Shown: positions 35,139-47,100, numbered from the stretch's first letter. The stretch is 64,000 nt of DNA from RH-AL1 sp965277735 (GCA_965277735.1 CBDIDO010000003.1:2914001-2978000); one strand, 5' to 3'. Translations and numbers: made by a program. The notes: generated by a model not told the origin, from the letters alone.

Positions 35139-36092
35139 TCATGGCCCGCCCTGGGGTCCCGCAAGGGTCTCCGCGGTGGATTCGTCGGTCACGAGATGGC
35201 CGATCCGGCCGCCATGCAGGACGGCCGCGATGGCGGCAGCCTTGCCGGGGCCGCCTGCGATCGCGATCACATCGCGCGGCGGGACCACGTCCGGCCCGAC
35301 CGCCACGATCCGCCGCGTCAGCTCGACGTCGAGCGCGCGTCCGTCCGAATCGACGAATGTGCCGAGGAACTCGCCGACCGCCCCCGCCTGCTGCAAGGCT
35401 TCGAGCTCGGCTGGCGTGATCATCCCACTGGTCACGAGCCCGTTCTCCCGATCGAGCGCACCGATGCCGGCGAGGGCAACGGGCGAATCACGCAGGTGCG
35501 CGGCGACGACGTCGCGCTGGGCGAGGAAACTGTTGCGATCCGCCTCGCACGCGCAGACGAACGGCGCCGCGAGGCAATAGCCGGTGCCCCCCGTGCGGCT
35601 CGCGAGACGGAAGATGACGTCGTAGGGCGTCGTCGCCGAGTCGCGCGTCAGGCTGCCGAGCAGCGAAACGATCTTCAGGCCCGGTCGCGTCATCAGCGGC
35701 ATCGCATCGATGCAGGCCGAAAGCGTGCGCCCATGCCCGAGCCCGACGGTGGCGACATCGTCGCGCTCGATCGCGCTGCGGATGACATGCGCACCGAGCG
35801 CGCCGAGCGCCGAAACCGGGAGGCCGACCTCGCCGAGGTCCGGCGCCACCGAGCACTGCGCGAGGCCGTAGCGCGCGACGAGCTGCTCCTCGAGCGCGGC
35901 GCATTTCGCCGGCGCGCCCTCGATCGAGACTTTCACGAGCCCGGCGCGCTGGGCCGTCTGGATCAGCCGCGTCACTTTCACGCGCGAGGTGGAAACGCGC
36001 GCGGCGATCTCCTCATGCGTGTAGCCGCCGACAAGAGAAAGCCACGCGCACCGCAGTGCGAGGTCGAGATCAGGGTCCATCGCGACGCGCAT
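35139..36092 (-). CDS. SorC-family sugar-binding transcriptional regulator
   Basis: 317 residues. An N-terminal helix-turn-helix (about 23-45, YTHEEIAARVSTSRVKVTRLIQTA) is followed by the SorC effector domain (VGLGHGRTLSACIDAM, VSLLGSLTRD, AGIGALD, AIAGGPGKAAAIAAVLHGG). Effectors are usually phosphorylated sugars. Start at 36092; the kinase stop lies 11 bp upstream, so it is the last cytoplasmic gene of the polyol operon. Confidence 0.88.
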   Translation of the reverse strand: MRVAMDPDLDLALRCAWLSLVGGYTHEEIAARVSTSRVKVTRLIQTAQRAGLVKVSIEGAPAKCAALEEQLVARYGLAQCSVAPDLGEVGLPVSALGALGAHVIRSAIERDDVATVGLGHGRTLSACIDAMPLMTRPGLKIVSLLGSLTRDSATTPYDVIFRLASRTGGTGYCLAAPFVCACEADRNSFLAQRDVVAAHLRDSPVALAGIGALDRENGLVTSGMITPAELEALQQAGAVGEFLGTFVDSDGRALDVELTRRIVAVGPDVVPPRDVIAIAGGPGKAAAIAAVLHGGRIGHLVTDESTAETLAGPQGGP

Positions 36093-36103
36093 GACCCCTC
36101 CCG

Positions 36104-37759
36104 TCAGGTGGTCGCTTCGTGTCCGTCGCGCATGATGTCGCGGCAGTCGAGATCGAGCCGACGCATCCGCGCGTAGACCTCGCGCTTGGCGCGGTGAAAG
36201 TCGCGCAGCGGCTTCGGCGTCGGCGCGGAGAGGCCGCCGATCCGCGTCATCGTCTCCATCGCCTTAGGCAGGGACGGGTAAAGGCCGCCGGCAACGGCGC
36301 CGAGTACGGCGGCGCCGAGCAGCACGGGCTCCGCCGACTGCGGCAGCGCGACCTTGAGTCCCGTCACATCGGCCATGATCTGGCGCACGAGATCGGAGCG
36401 GCTCGCGCCCCCGCTCATCACCATCGTGTCGCAGGCGATGCCCTGCAGGCGCATCGCATCGACGACGTCCGCGAGCCCGTAGGCGAGGCCGCAGAGTGCG
36501 GCGACGAAGACGCGCTCGAGATCGGTGTCGAGGTCGAGCCCGGCGATCACCGCGCGCGCGCCAGGATCGGCATGCGGCGAGCGGTTGCCCATGAACTCCG
36601 GCAGCACGTGCAGGCCGCGCGCGAGATACGCCGCCTCGCCCAGCGCACCATCGTCGCGTCCGACCTGGCCGACCGCGCGGCGCTCGAGCAGCTCGAGCGG
36701 GTCGACGCCGGCGGTCTTCGCTTCCGAAACGAGCTGCGGGTACTGGCGGTGCGATTGCACGAGGTGATCGATGCCGACTCCGGCCGCCGACTGGCCGCCC
36801 TCGTTCAGCCAGAGATCGGGAACCATCGCCGAATAATACGGGCCCCAGACGCCCGGCACGAACTTGGGCTCGGCCGTCGTCGCCATGATGCAGGCCGACG
36901 TACCCATGATGTAGGCGAGGCGGCCAAAGACATCGACTGTGCCAGTCTCGCCTTCGATCTGCGCGCCGACGGTGCCGACGCCGCCGGCGTGCGCGTCGAT
37001 CAGCGAGGCGGCAACCGGCGTGCCTTCGCGAAGCCCCAGCTCGATTGCGGCGCGCGCGTCGAGACCGCGGCCGATCGGCGTGCCCGGCGCGACGATCTCG
37101 GTGCCGATGCGCGCGTGGCCGTCGCCCGCCAGCGCATCGAGCCCGACGCCGCGGAAATAGTCGTCGTCCCACCGATTCTCGTGCGCGAGATAGGTCCATT
37201 TGCAGGTGAGCGTGCACGACGAGCGCGTCGTCGCGCCGGTCGCGCGATAGGTGAGGAAGTCGGCGAGATCGAAGAAGTGCCCTGCCCCGGCGAAGGTCTC
37301 TTTCTTGTGCCGCGACAGCCACAGCAGCTTCGGCGTCTCCATCTCCGGCGAGATGATGCCGCCGACATAGTCGAGCACCTTGTGCTGGGTCGCGTTGATC
37401 TCGCGTGCCTCGGCAAGCGCACGATGGTCCATCCAGACGATGACGTTGCGTTGCCCGCCGTTCGACGGGCCGGCGGCGAGCGGCGCGCCTGCGGGATCGA
37501 GCACGACGAGCGAGCACGTGGCGTCGAAGCCGATGCCCTTCACGTCCTCCGGCCGCACGCCGGCGTCGGCCACCGCCACCTTCACCGAGGCGCAGCACGC
37601 GGCCCAGATGTCGTCCGACGATTGCTCGACGATCTCGCCGGCCTCGCGCCACATCCGGATCGGATGCTTGGCGGTGGCGAGCAGCTTGCCGTGCTCGTCG
37701 AACACGCCGGCGCGGGCGCTGCCCGTGCCGACGTCGATGCCGATAACCGCGTTCCTCAT
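36104..37759 (-). CDS. FGGY-family carbohydrate kinase, probable D-ribulokinase
   Basis: 551 residues. The N-terminal phosphate-binding loop is IGIDVGTGSARAGVFD. WMDHRA is typical of the ribulokinase-like FGGY_YpCarbK group, and a C-terminal MSGGASRSDLVRQIMAD completes the ATP site. The start is the ATG at 37759. Placed directly after an arabinitol/sorbitol-type SDR, it likely phosphorylates the ketose product (D-ribulose or a similar ketopentose). Confidence 0.87.
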   Translation of the reverse strand: MRNAVIGIDVGTGSARAGVFDEHGKLLATAKHPIRMWREAGEIVEQSSDDIWAACCASVKVAVADAGVRPEDVKGIGFDATCSLVVLDPAGAPLAAGPSNGGQRNVIVWMDHRALAEAREINATQHKVLDYVGGIISPEMETPKLLWLSRHKKETFAGAGHFFDLADFLTYRATGATTRSSCTLTCKWTYLAHENRWDDDYFRGVGLDALAGDGHARIGTEIVAPGTPIGRGLDARAAIELGLREGTPVAASLIDAHAGGVGTVGAQIEGETGTVDVFGRLAYIMGTSACIMATTAEPKFVPGVWGPYYSAMVPDLWLNEGGQSAAGVGIDHLVQSHRQYPQLVSEAKTAGVDPLELLERRAVGQVGRDDGALGEAAYLARGLHVLPEFMGNRSPHADPGARAVIAGLDLDTDLERVFVAALCGLAYGLADVVDAMRLQGIACDTMVMSGGASRSDLVRQIMADVTGLKVALPQSAEPVLLGAAVLGAVAGGLYPSLPKAMETMTRIGGLSAPTPKPLRDFHRAKREVYARMRRLDLDCRDIMRDGHEATT

Positions 37760-37778
37760 GACGTCCGTCCCGAAGAGG

Positions 37779-38552
37779 CTACCAACACGTATAGCCGCCA
37801 TCGACGAGGACAATGCTCCCCGTCATCAGGCTGGCGGCGTCGGAGGCGAGGAACAGCACGACGGAGGCGATCTCCTCGATCTCGCCGAGCCGGCCCATCG
37901 GCGTGCCGCCGATCCAGGCGTCGTACATGGCGGGGTTCGACTTGACGAAGGCGTTGAGCGGCGTCGCGATATAGGTCGGCGCCACCGCATTCACCCGCAC
38001 GCCGCGCGCGCCCCACTCCGCCGCGAGCGACTTCGTCAGGTGGTGCACCGCAGCCTTCGAAGCGTTGTAGTAGCTCTGCTCCTGCGGCTTGTTGACGATG
38101 AAGCCCGACATCGAGCCCAGATTGACGATCGTGCCGGACTTCGCCTTCAGCATGTGATTGCCGAACGAGCGGCAGCACCAGAACGTGCCGTTGAGATTGA
38201 CGTCGATGACGTTGAGCCAATGCTCGTCGGTCACCGTCTCGGCCGGCGTCTCGGAGCGCGCGATGCCGGCATTGTTGACGAGGATGTCGATCTTGCCGTG
38301 GCGCTTGACGACATCGTCGGCCACCGCCTGGACGCGCGCGGTGTCGGTGACGTCCATGATCTCGACCTCGACGTCGAGGCCCTTGGCGCGCAGCGTGTCG
38401 CGCCCGGTCTCGGCGATCTTCGCATCACGATCGGCGATGATCACTTTCGCGCCGGCTTCGGCGAGCGCCTCGACGCAGGCGAGCCCGATCGCCTGGCCGC
38501 CGCCGGTGACGAGGGCCGTGCGGCCGTCGAGCTTGAACTTTTCGAGATACAT
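37779..38552 (-). CDS. SDR polyol dehydrogenase (arabinitol/sorbitol type)
   Basis: 257 residues. The Rossmann motif is TGGGQAIG, then NNAG. The catalytic Ser-Tyr-Lys is visible as GSMSG and SYYNASKAAVHH. It ends in the family's DGGYTCW. The sequence resembles D-arabinitol/sorbitol/threitol dehydrogenases. It oxidises the imported polyol to a ketose with NAD and feeds the FGGY kinase 20 bp downstream. Confidence 0.85.
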   Translation of the reverse strand: MYLEKFKLDGRTALVTGGGQAIGLACVEALAEAGAKVIIADRDAKIAETGRDTLRAKGLDVEVEIMDVTDTARVQAVADDVVKRHGKIDILVNNAGIARSETPAETVTDEHWLNVIDVNLNGTFWCCRSFGNHMLKAKSGTIVNLGSMSGFIVNKPQEQSYYNASKAAVHHLTKSLAAEWGARGVRVNAVAPTYIATPLNAFVKSNPAMYDAWIGGTPMGRLGEIEEIASVVLFLASDAASLMTGSIVLVDGGYTCW

Positions 38553-38650
38553 GGCCTCTCCTTTCGAGACGCGTGGCGCCTCAGCTCATCGAATGACCGT
38601 CGCCGTTCCGCGCGGCGTCGGCCGCAACGACGGAGGCATCGTCCTCGAGC

Positions 38651-39667
<1,017 letters not shown>

Positions 39668-39704
39668 GGTCGTTTCCTTCCAGACTATTCTACGGCGCCA
39701 CAGA

Positions 39705-40535
39705 TCACTTGACAGCGCCAAACGTCAGCCCGCGCACGAGCTGCTTCTGGCTGAACCATCCGAGGATGAGCACCGGCGCGATCGCAAGCGTCGAGGCGGC
39801 GGAGAGCTTCGCCCAGAACAGGCCCTCGGGGCTCGAATATGAGGCGATGAAGGTGGTGAGCGGCGCGGCGTTCAACGTCGACAGATTGAGCGTCCAGAAC
39901 GCTTCGTTCCAGGCCAGGATGAAGTTGAGCAGCATCGTCGAGGCGAGGCCCGGCACCGCCATCGGCAGCAGCACGTTGAAGATCTCCTGGGTGATCGTCG
40001 TGCCGTCCATGCGGGCGGCTTCCAGGATGTCCTTCGGAATGTCCTTGAAGTAGGTGTAGAGCATCCAGATCACGATCGGCAGGTTGCCGAGCGCGAGGAT
40101 GAGGACGAGACCGAAGCGCGAATCGAGCAGCCCGGTGCCGCGGTAGAGAAGATAGATCGGCACCAGCACGCCGACCGGCGGCATCATCTTGGTCGACAGC
40201 ATCCAGAGCAGGATATTCTTGGTGCGCTTGGTCGGCGCGAACGCCATCGACCAAGCCGCCGGCACCGCGACCAGCATCGCGAGGATCGTCGAGCCGCCGG
40301 CCTCGATCACCGAGTTCATCGCATGCAGCAGGTAATTCCCTTGCTGCTGGACGAGCGCGTAGTTCTCGGTCGTCCAATGGAACGCGAGGAACTTCGGCGG
40401 GATCGCAACGGCATCGAGCTCGGACTTGAAGCTCGTCAGGATCATCCACAGGATCGGGAAGAAGATGACGAACCCGACGCTCCAGGCGGCGGCCGTGCTG
40501 ACGACGACGCGGGTGGTCGAGTCTTTGCGCGCCAT
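39705..40535 (-). CDS. Carbohydrate ABC transporter permease (MalG/SmoG-like)
   Basis: 276 residues with six membrane helices and the EAA loop EAARMDGTTITQEIFNVLLPMAVPG that contacts the ATPase. The start is 3 bp after the stop of the partner permease. Confidence 0.92.
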   Translation of the reverse strand: MARKDSTTRVVVSTAAAWSVGFVIFFPILWMILTSFKSELDAVAIPPKFLAFHWTTENYALVQQQGNYLLHAMNSVIEAGGSTILAMLVAVPAAWSMAFAPTKRTKNILLWMLSTKMMPPVGVLVPIYLLYRGTGLLDSRFGLVLILALGNLPIVIWMLYTYFKDIPKDILEAARMDGTTITQEIFNVLLPMAVPGLASTMLLNFILAWNEAFWTLNLSTLNAAPLTTFIASYSSPEGLFWAKLSAASTLAIAPVLILGWFSQKQLVRGLTFGAVK

Positions 40536-40538
40536 CGC

Positions 40539-41408
40539 TCAGGCCTCCAGGTTCTTGCCGACCATCCTGACCAGGAAGATCGCGACGATGTTGGCGAGCA
40601 CGACGGCGACGAGACCACCCGCGGAGGCGGCGCCGACGTCGAACTGGATGAGCGCCTGCGAGTAGATGAGGAAGGCGATGTTGGTGGTGGCGAGGCCCGG
40701 CCCGCCGCCCGTCGTCACGTAGATCTCGGCGAAGACCGTGAGCAGGAAGATCGTCTCGATCAGGATGACGATGGTGATCGGCCGCGCGAGATGCGGCAGC
40801 GTGATGTAGAAGAAGGTCGAGAACGCTCCCGCCCCGTCCATCTCGGCGGCTTCCTTCTGGTCCTCGTCGAGCGATTGCAGCGAGGTCAGCAGGATCAGCG
40901 TCGCGAACGGCAGCCATTGCCACGCGACGATCAGGATGATCGCAAGCAGCGGCACGTCGTTGAACCAGTCGATCGGCGTGAGGCCGAGGCTCTTGGCGAT
41001 CCAGGCGAAGAAACCCGAGACCGGGTTCATCAAGAGGTTCTTCCACACCAGCGCGCTCACCGTCGGCATGACGAAGAACGGCGCGATCACCATGATGCGC
41101 AGCACGTTGCGCCCGATGATCGGCTGGTCGATCAGCAATGCGATCGCGACGCCGCCGACGATGGTGATCGCCAGCACCGAGCCGACGAGGACGAACGTGT
41201 TCCACAGCGAGGCGAAGAACGCGGGATCGGTGAGGAAGTAGGTGTAGTTCTCGAGGCCGACGAAGCCGTGGCCGGGATCGACGAGGGAGTAGCGCTGCAG
41301 CGAGTAGTAGATCGTCAGCAGGAGCGGGACGATCATCCACACGAACAGCACGACGATCGCCGGCATCAGCAGCGTGCGTCCCAATGTCTGTGTCTGCTGC
41401 GTCGCCAT
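40539..41408 (-). CDS. Carbohydrate ABC transporter permease (MalF/SmoF-like)
   Basis: 289 residues with six membrane helices and the EAA-type loop EAAEMDGAGAFSTFFYITLPHLARP. It pairs with the second permease to form the inner-membrane channel. It starts with MATQQTQTLGRTLLMPAIVVLFVWM, as in SmoF/MtlF. Confidence 0.92.
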   Translation of the reverse strand: MATQQTQTLGRTLLMPAIVVLFVWMIVPLLLTIYYSLQRYSLVDPGHGFVGLENYTYFLTDPAFFASLWNTFVLVGSVLAITIVGGVAIALLIDQPIIGRNVLRIMVIAPFFVMPTVSALVWKNLLMNPVSGFFAWIAKSLGLTPIDWFNDVPLLAIILIVAWQWLPFATLILLTSLQSLDEDQKEAAEMDGAGAFSTFFYITLPHLARPITIVILIETIFLLTVFAEIYVTTGGGPGLATTNIAFLIYSQALIQFDVGAASAGGLVAVVLANIVAIFLVRMVGKNLEA

Positions 41409-41453
41409 CTCGTCTCCCGACGTGCCGTCAAAAGGTTTGTGTTCTTACGTCTG

Positions 41454-42767
41454 CTACTTGATGTAGCCGAAGTGCCGCATCTGCCGCTCGGTGAGGTGCT
41501 GCGCCGCCGCCAGCGCCTGGTCGACGGTCTGCGCGCCGGTCAGCGCCGAGGCGAATTGCTGGCCGACCGAGGTGCCGATGCCCTGGAACTGCGGGATCGC
41601 CGCGTATTGCACGCCGACGTAGGGGACCGGATCGACGGTCGGATGGTTCGGGTCGGCCGCCTGGATCGAGGCCAGCGTCAGCTTCGCGTAGGGCGCGGCC
41701 TTCTGGTACTCGGGGTTCATGTAGAGCGAGGTGCGCGTGCCGGGCGGTGCCGAGCCCCAGCCCTGCTTTGACGCGACGAGCTGCGTGTAGCCCTTGTCGG
41801 TCGCCCAAGCGATGAAGGTCTTTGCGGCCTCGATCTTCTTCGAGGTCGAGGGAATCGCCAAGCTCCACGCCCACAGCCAGTTGGCGCGTTCCTTGTCAGT
41901 CGGCGCCACCGCGAAGCCGACGTCGTTTGCGACCTGCGATTCCTTCGGGTTGGTCGTGAATGAGCCCGCCACCGTCGCGTCGATCCACAGGCCGCACTTG
42001 CCGGCGTTGAACAGCGCGAGGTTCTCGTTGAAGCCATTGGAGGCGGCACCGGGCGGCCCGTCCTTCTGCATCATCTCGACGTAGGTCTGCAGCGTCTGCT
42101 TCCAGGCCGGCGAGTTGAACTGCGGCTGCCATTTCTCGTCGAACCAGCGCGCACCGAAGCTGTTCGACATGGAGGTGATCAGCGCCATGTTCTCGCCCCA
42201 GCCGGCCTTGCCGCGCAGGCAGATACCGTAGATGCCGTCCTTGCGGTCGGTGATCTTGTCGGCGGCCTGCTTGATGAAGGCCCAGTCGGGCTTCTCCGGC
42301 ATCGTCAGGCCGGCCTTCTTGAACAGGTCGGTGCGATAATAGGTCATCGCGCTCTCGCCGTAGAACGGCGCGCCGTAGAGCTTGTCGTCGACGCTCGTCG
42401 CCTCGCGGACGCGCGGCAGGATGTCGGCCTGGTCGTAGTCGGCGCCGAGATCGGTGAGCGGCACCAGCCAGCCGCGCTTGGCCCAGATCGGGATCTCGTA
42501 GGTGCCGATTGTCATCACGTCGAACTGGCCGCCGTCGGTGGCGATGTCGGTCGTCACGCGTTGACGCAGAACGTTCTCCTCGAGTGTCACCCAGCGCACG
42601 TGAATGTCGGGATGCGCCTGCTCGAAGTCCTGCGTGAAGGACTGCATGCGGATCATGTCGGCGTTGTTGACGGTCGCGATCGTCAGCACCGTGTCGGCGC
42701 GCGCGGGCTGCCCCAGCGTCATCGCGGAAACGAAGGCGAATGCCAGACCACTGGCGGCGCGCCGCAT
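41454..42767 (-). CDS. Polyol-binding periplasmic protein of ABC transporter
   Basis: 437 residues. A signal peptide (cleavage after QPARA) is followed by the sorbitol/mannitol-binding start TIATVNNADMIRMQSFT. It captures the polyol in the periplasm for the downstream permeases. An inverted repeat lies just upstream of its start. Confidence 0.9.
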   Translation of the reverse strand: MRRAASGLAFAFVSAMTLGQPARADTVLTIATVNNADMIRMQSFTQDFEQAHPDIHVRWVTLEENVLRQRVTTDIATDGGQFDVMTIGTYEIPIWAKRGWLVPLTDLGADYDQADILPRVREATSVDDKLYGAPFYGESAMTYYRTDLFKKAGLTMPEKPDWAFIKQAADKITDRKDGIYGICLRGKAGWGENMALITSMSNSFGARWFDEKWQPQFNSPAWKQTLQTYVEMMQKDGPPGAASNGFNENLALFNAGKCGLWIDATVAGSFTTNPKESQVANDVGFAVAPTDKERANWLWAWSLAIPSTSKKIEAAKTFIAWATDKGYTQLVASKQGWGSAPPGTRTSLYMNPEYQKAAPYAKLTLASIQAADPNHPTVDPVPYVGVQYAAIPQFQGIGTSVGQQFASALTGAQTVDQALAAAQHLTERQMRHFGYIK

Positions 42768-42778
42768 GCCATCCTCCC

Positions 42779-42809
42779 GAGCAAATGCTTATTGGTTGGG
42801 CATATGCTC
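42779..42809. promoter_or_regulatory. Candidate SorC operator at the ABC-transporter promoter
   Basis: GAGCAAATGC (42779-42788) and GCATATGCTC (42800-42809) form an inverted repeat with one mismatch and an 11-base spacer. It lies between the regulator stop and the binding-protein ATG, where a SorC regulator would control the transporter operon. Confidence 0.5.
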
Positions 42810-42828
42810 ATCGTGATGGGCCAATGTG

Positions 42829-43794
42829 TCAACCCGCCGAAAGTCCCCCCTCCTCCAGCAGCGCTCTCGCCGTCGTCTCGTCGGTGACCAATCCGTTGAC
42901 GAGCCCGCCGCGCACCGCCGCGCGGATCGCCACCACTTTCGCGGGGCCGACGGCGGCGGCGACGATGAGCGCGTCCTTGCGCGCCGGCGGATGCGGCACG
43001 CTCGTCACGCGGCGGTTGGTGCCGCCTTTCAAGATCTTGCCCTTCGCATCGAAGGCCCAGCCGGTGATCTCGCCGACCGCGCCGAGCCGAATGAGCTGGA
43101 TCTGCTCGCTGCGGGTGACGAAGCCGTCGACGACGAGCTGCGCGTCCTCGTCCATCTTGCCGAGACCGACGAGCCGCAGGTCGGTCGTCGCCGCGAGCTC
43201 GCGCACCCGCGAGATCGGATCGATGCGCAGGAGCCGCGCGCGCTCCGCTTCGCTGGGCGCGAGAAACGGCAGCGGCATCGGGTAGTGACGCGAGCGCGTG
43301 ATGTCGGCGAGGCGCGCGACGGCATCGAAGCGGCTCGCCGAGCCGTCGGCCGAGATGTTGCCGACCAGCGAGACGAGCTGGTGGTTGGCGCGGTCCATCG
43401 GCACGACGTGCTCGACCGCCGCGCGCACCGCGCGCCCGGTGCCGAGGCCGATGATCGCCGGCGGGTCGGCGCGCAGGATGTCCTCGAGCAGCTGCCCGGC
43501 GCGCTCGGCGATGCCGGCGACGGACAGCGGCGCCGCCGGATCGCTCGGTGCGACCTCGCAGAAGCGCAGCCCGAACGCTTCCGTCAGCCGCCGCGCCAGC
43601 TCCATGCAGGCGGAGATGCGGTGCTCGAGCCGGAACGAGATGAGCCCCTCGGATCGGCACAGCGCGACGAGCCGCTGCGCCGTCGCCCGCGACACGCCGA
43701 GCTGGCGCGCGATCTCGTCCTGCGTGCGGCCGGCGACGAAATAGAGCCAGCCGGCACGGGCGGCCTCGTCGAGTCGGGAATGATCGATATCCAA
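42829..43794 (-). CDS. SorC-family sugar-binding transcriptional regulator
   Basis: About 321 residues from the TTG at 43794 (an ATG at 43899 is also in frame). The helix-turn-helix GRTQDEIARQLGVSRATAQRLVALCR is followed by a SorC effector domain (IGLGTGRAVRAAVEHV, LVSLVGNISADG, VAAAVGPAKVVAIRAAVRGGLVNGLVTDE). It is the first gene of the polyol locus and probably controls the transporter via the inverted repeat just downstream of its stop. Confidence 0.85.
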   Translation of the reverse strand: MDIDHSRLDEAARAGWLYFVAGRTQDEIARQLGVSRATAQRLVALCRSEGLISFRLEHRISACMELARRLTEAFGLRFCEVAPSDPAAPLSVAGIAERAGQLLEDILRADPPAIIGLGTGRAVRAAVEHVVPMDRANHQLVSLVGNISADGSASRFDAVARLADITRSRHYPMPLPFLAPSEAERARLLRIDPISRVRELAATTDLRLVGLGKMDEDAQLVVDGFVTRSEQIQLIRLGAVGEITGWAFDAKGKILKGGTNRRVTSVPHPPARKDALIVAAAVGPAKVVAIRAAVRGGLVNGLVTDETTARALLEEGGLSAG

Positions 43795-43974
43795 AGCGGC
43801 GGCGGCCCTCGTTCGAGACGATGAGCCGCGGAAATTAGCATGCGCCGTCCGGCGCGGGAGGCGTCGAACGGACGAGGCCGCGGGGTGCGTACGGGGCACG
43901 CCTCGGCGCGCTGCGACGGCAGACCAGGGCGCGCGACGCGGCTTCGGATCAACCGCGCTACCTACGCCACGCCG

Positions 43975-44132
43975 GCAAATGCAGAACCCTCGAAAAATTT
44001 ATCTTTGCAGTACTTTCCATAGCAACATTACCTAACGTAAATCTATATGGGTGACGTAACGTCAATTTACTGTTATTTATTCATTTTGCACTTTTATCTA
44101 TTTTTTATAAATCCACTAAAACGAGCCCCCGA
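43975..44132 (+). promoter_or_regulatory. AT-rich promoter region with TGACGTAACGTCA palindrome
   Basis: This stretch is strikingly AT-rich for the window, with runs such as TTTATCTATTTTTTATAAATC. It contains TGACGTAACGTCA (44052-44064), a perfect 13-bp palindrome that is a likely repressor or activator site. AT-rich promoters in GC-rich alphaproteobacteria are often silenced by MucR-type proteins. It drives the collagen-like gene. Confidence 0.55.
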
Positions 44133-47100
44133 ATGCCCACGACCAACTATGGTGAGATCACCATTAAGGGCACCGCCGGCGCCGGGACTGTCGTCTATTT
44201 CTATAATAACGACGGCAGCGGCAACGTCCTCATCGGCTCGACCACCGTGGCCCCCGGCCTCGGGTCTCAACCCTACGCATTCACGGTCTATCTGCCCGTC
44301 GGGACGGCGAACCTTTCCGCCGTCGGCAGCGGAATCCTTCCCCTCGTTCCCGTAACAGGAACGGCGACCAACCAAGCCGGCATGACCTCATCCGGCTCGC
44401 CGGGCACCACCGCCACAGCGACGTTCCCGGCCCTTGCCGTCGTCGGCAACGTCGGCGCCACGGGCGCGACGGGGGCAACGGGGGGGACCGGCGGAACCGG
44501 ATCGACCGGGGCGACGGGATCAACGGGCGGCACGGGCTCGACCGGAGCGACCGGGTCGACCGGCGGATCGGGCGCCACCGGAGCCACGGGATCGACAGGA
44601 GGCTCGGGCTCCACCGGCGCAACGGGATCGACAGGCGGGACAGGCTCGACCGGAGCGACGGGCTCGACTGGGGCAACGGGGTCGGGTGGTACGGGCTCGA
44701 CCGGAACGACGGGAGCTACAGGCGGCACCGGGTCTACCGGAGCAACGGGATCGACCGGCGGCACGGGCACGACGGGAGCAACCGGCTCTACCGGATCGAC
44801 GGGACCAACCGGTGGAACAGGCTCGACCGGGGCTACGGGATCCACGGGCGGCACGGGATCAACCGGAACGACGGGCTCCACCGGAGCAACGGGAACAACC
44901 GGAACGACGGGATCGACCGGAAGCACCGGTTCGACCGGAGCGACCGGAGCGACCGGCGGCACCGGGTCAACCGGAACGACTGGGTCGACAGGCGGCACGG
45001 GCTCGACAGGCGGGATCGGCTCCACCGGAGCGACAGGATCCACGGGTGGCACCGGCTCGACCGGGGCAACGGGATCGACAGGTGGGACGGGATCGAGCGG
45101 CGCGACGGGATCAACAGGCGAAACGGGGGCCACTGGAGCAACGGGATCGACAGGCGGGACCGGTTCAACCGGAGCGACTGGCGCGACTGGCGGCACCGGC
45201 TCCACCGGCGCGACGGGAACAACCGGTGGAACAGGTTCGACCGGGGCAACGGGGTCCACGGGCGGCACGGGCTCCGCCGGCGCGACCGGGTCGACAGGCG
45301 GCACGGGCTCAACCGGCGCGACGGGCTCAACCGGCGCGACGGGATCCACGGGCAGCACAGGCTCCACGGGAGCGGCCGGTGGAACAGGCTCGACAGGGGC
45401 AGCCGGAGCAACAGGTGTAACCGGGACCGCAGGCGCGACCGGTGGTACGGGCGATGCCGGCTCCACGGGCGCGACCGGTGCCGCGGGAGCGACAGGCGAT
45501 CCTGGCGCCACCGGGGCGACAGGAACCTCCGGCGCCACCGGTGCCTCCGGCTCGACGGGTACGGCCGGCGCGACGGGTACGGCCGGCGCGACGGGCTCTA
45601 CGGGCTCTACGGGCTCGACCGGAGCCACGGGCTCGAACGGTGCGACCGGCGACGATGGAACGACCGGCGCGACGGGAGCGACGGGCGACACTGGCGCGAC
45701 GGGCGCTGCGGGGTCGACCGGCGCGACAGGCGACGCCGGCGCTACAGGGGCGACCGGGAGTGCGGGAGCAACAGGCGGCACCGGCGCGACGGGTTCGACG
45801 GGCGCGGCCGGATCAACGGGCACGACAGGCGACGCAGGAGCCACCGGCGCGACCGGGACCGCGGGAGCGACCGGCGACACCGGCGCGACGGGCGCTGCGG
45901 GTTCGATCGGAGCAACAGGAGCCAGCGGCAGCTCTGGGGCTACGGGCGCGACCGGGGCGGCCGGCGATACCGGCGCTACAGGGGCGACCGGAAGTGCGGG
46001 AGCAACTGGCGACACCGGAGCGACGGGTTCGACGGGCGCGGCCGGGACCGCGGGAGCGACCGGCGCCACTGGTGCAGCGGGCTCGACGGGTACGGCAGGC
46101 GCGACGGGCTCTACAGGTGCGACCGGCACCACGGGCTCGAGCGGTGCGACCGGCGACGCCGGAACGACCGGCGCCACTGGCGGCTCGGGGGCCACGGGCG
46201 CAACTGGGACGGCCGGCGCAACGGGCGATGCCGGCCCGACCGGGAGCGCTGGAGCGACAGGCACCACGGGCGCAACCGGGGCCGAAGGAGCGACCGGCGA
46301 CACGGGCGCAACGGGCGCTGCGGGGTCATCGGGCACGACAGGCGACACGGGAGCCACCGGAGCGACCGGCGACACCGGCGCGACGGGCGCTGCGGGTTCG
46401 ACCGGAGCAACAGGAGCCAGCGGCAGCTCGGGGGCTACGGGTGCGACTGGGGCGGCCGGCTCGACCGGGGCAACCGGGACTGCGGGAGCAACCGGCGCCA
46501 CCGGAACGGCGGGCGCCACCGGCGGCTCAGGGGCCACGGGCGCGACTGGGACGGCCGGCGCGACGGGCGATACCGGCGCGACCGGCAGCGAAGGCGCCAG
46601 CGGCGCCGCGGGCGCAACCGGTACGGCCGGCGCTACAGGAGCAACGGGCGTCGCGGGAACGACCGGTGCGACGGGCATCGCCGGGTCCACCGGCGCCATG
46701 GGCGGAACCGGCGCGACGGGATCCAACGGGGCCACCGGCACCGCGGGATCGACCGGCGCGACGGGGACCGCGGGGTCCACTGGCGCCACAGGCACCGCGG
46801 GCGCGACTGGCGCGACGGGGACGGCAGGGACCACCGGCGCGACAGGAACCGCGGGATCGACCGGTGCGACCGGGATCGCAGGGTCTACTGGCGCCACCGG
46901 CGCTTCGGGATCGACCGGCACCGGTGCCACTGGTGCCACCGGCGCACCGGGAACGACAGGTGCGACGGGGATGGCAGGGTCCAACGGTGCCACTGGTGCC
47001 GCTGGCACGACTGGCGCGACCGGAACCGGGGCTACCGGTGCCACCGGCGCGGCGGGGACAACGGGGACGGCAGGGTCCACCGGTGCCACTGGTGCCGCTG

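Noticed and set aside
36119..37945. Long plus-strand frame of about 600 residues
   Set aside because: Antisense to the FGGY kinase and SDR genes, which carry all their catalytic motifs on the minus strand.
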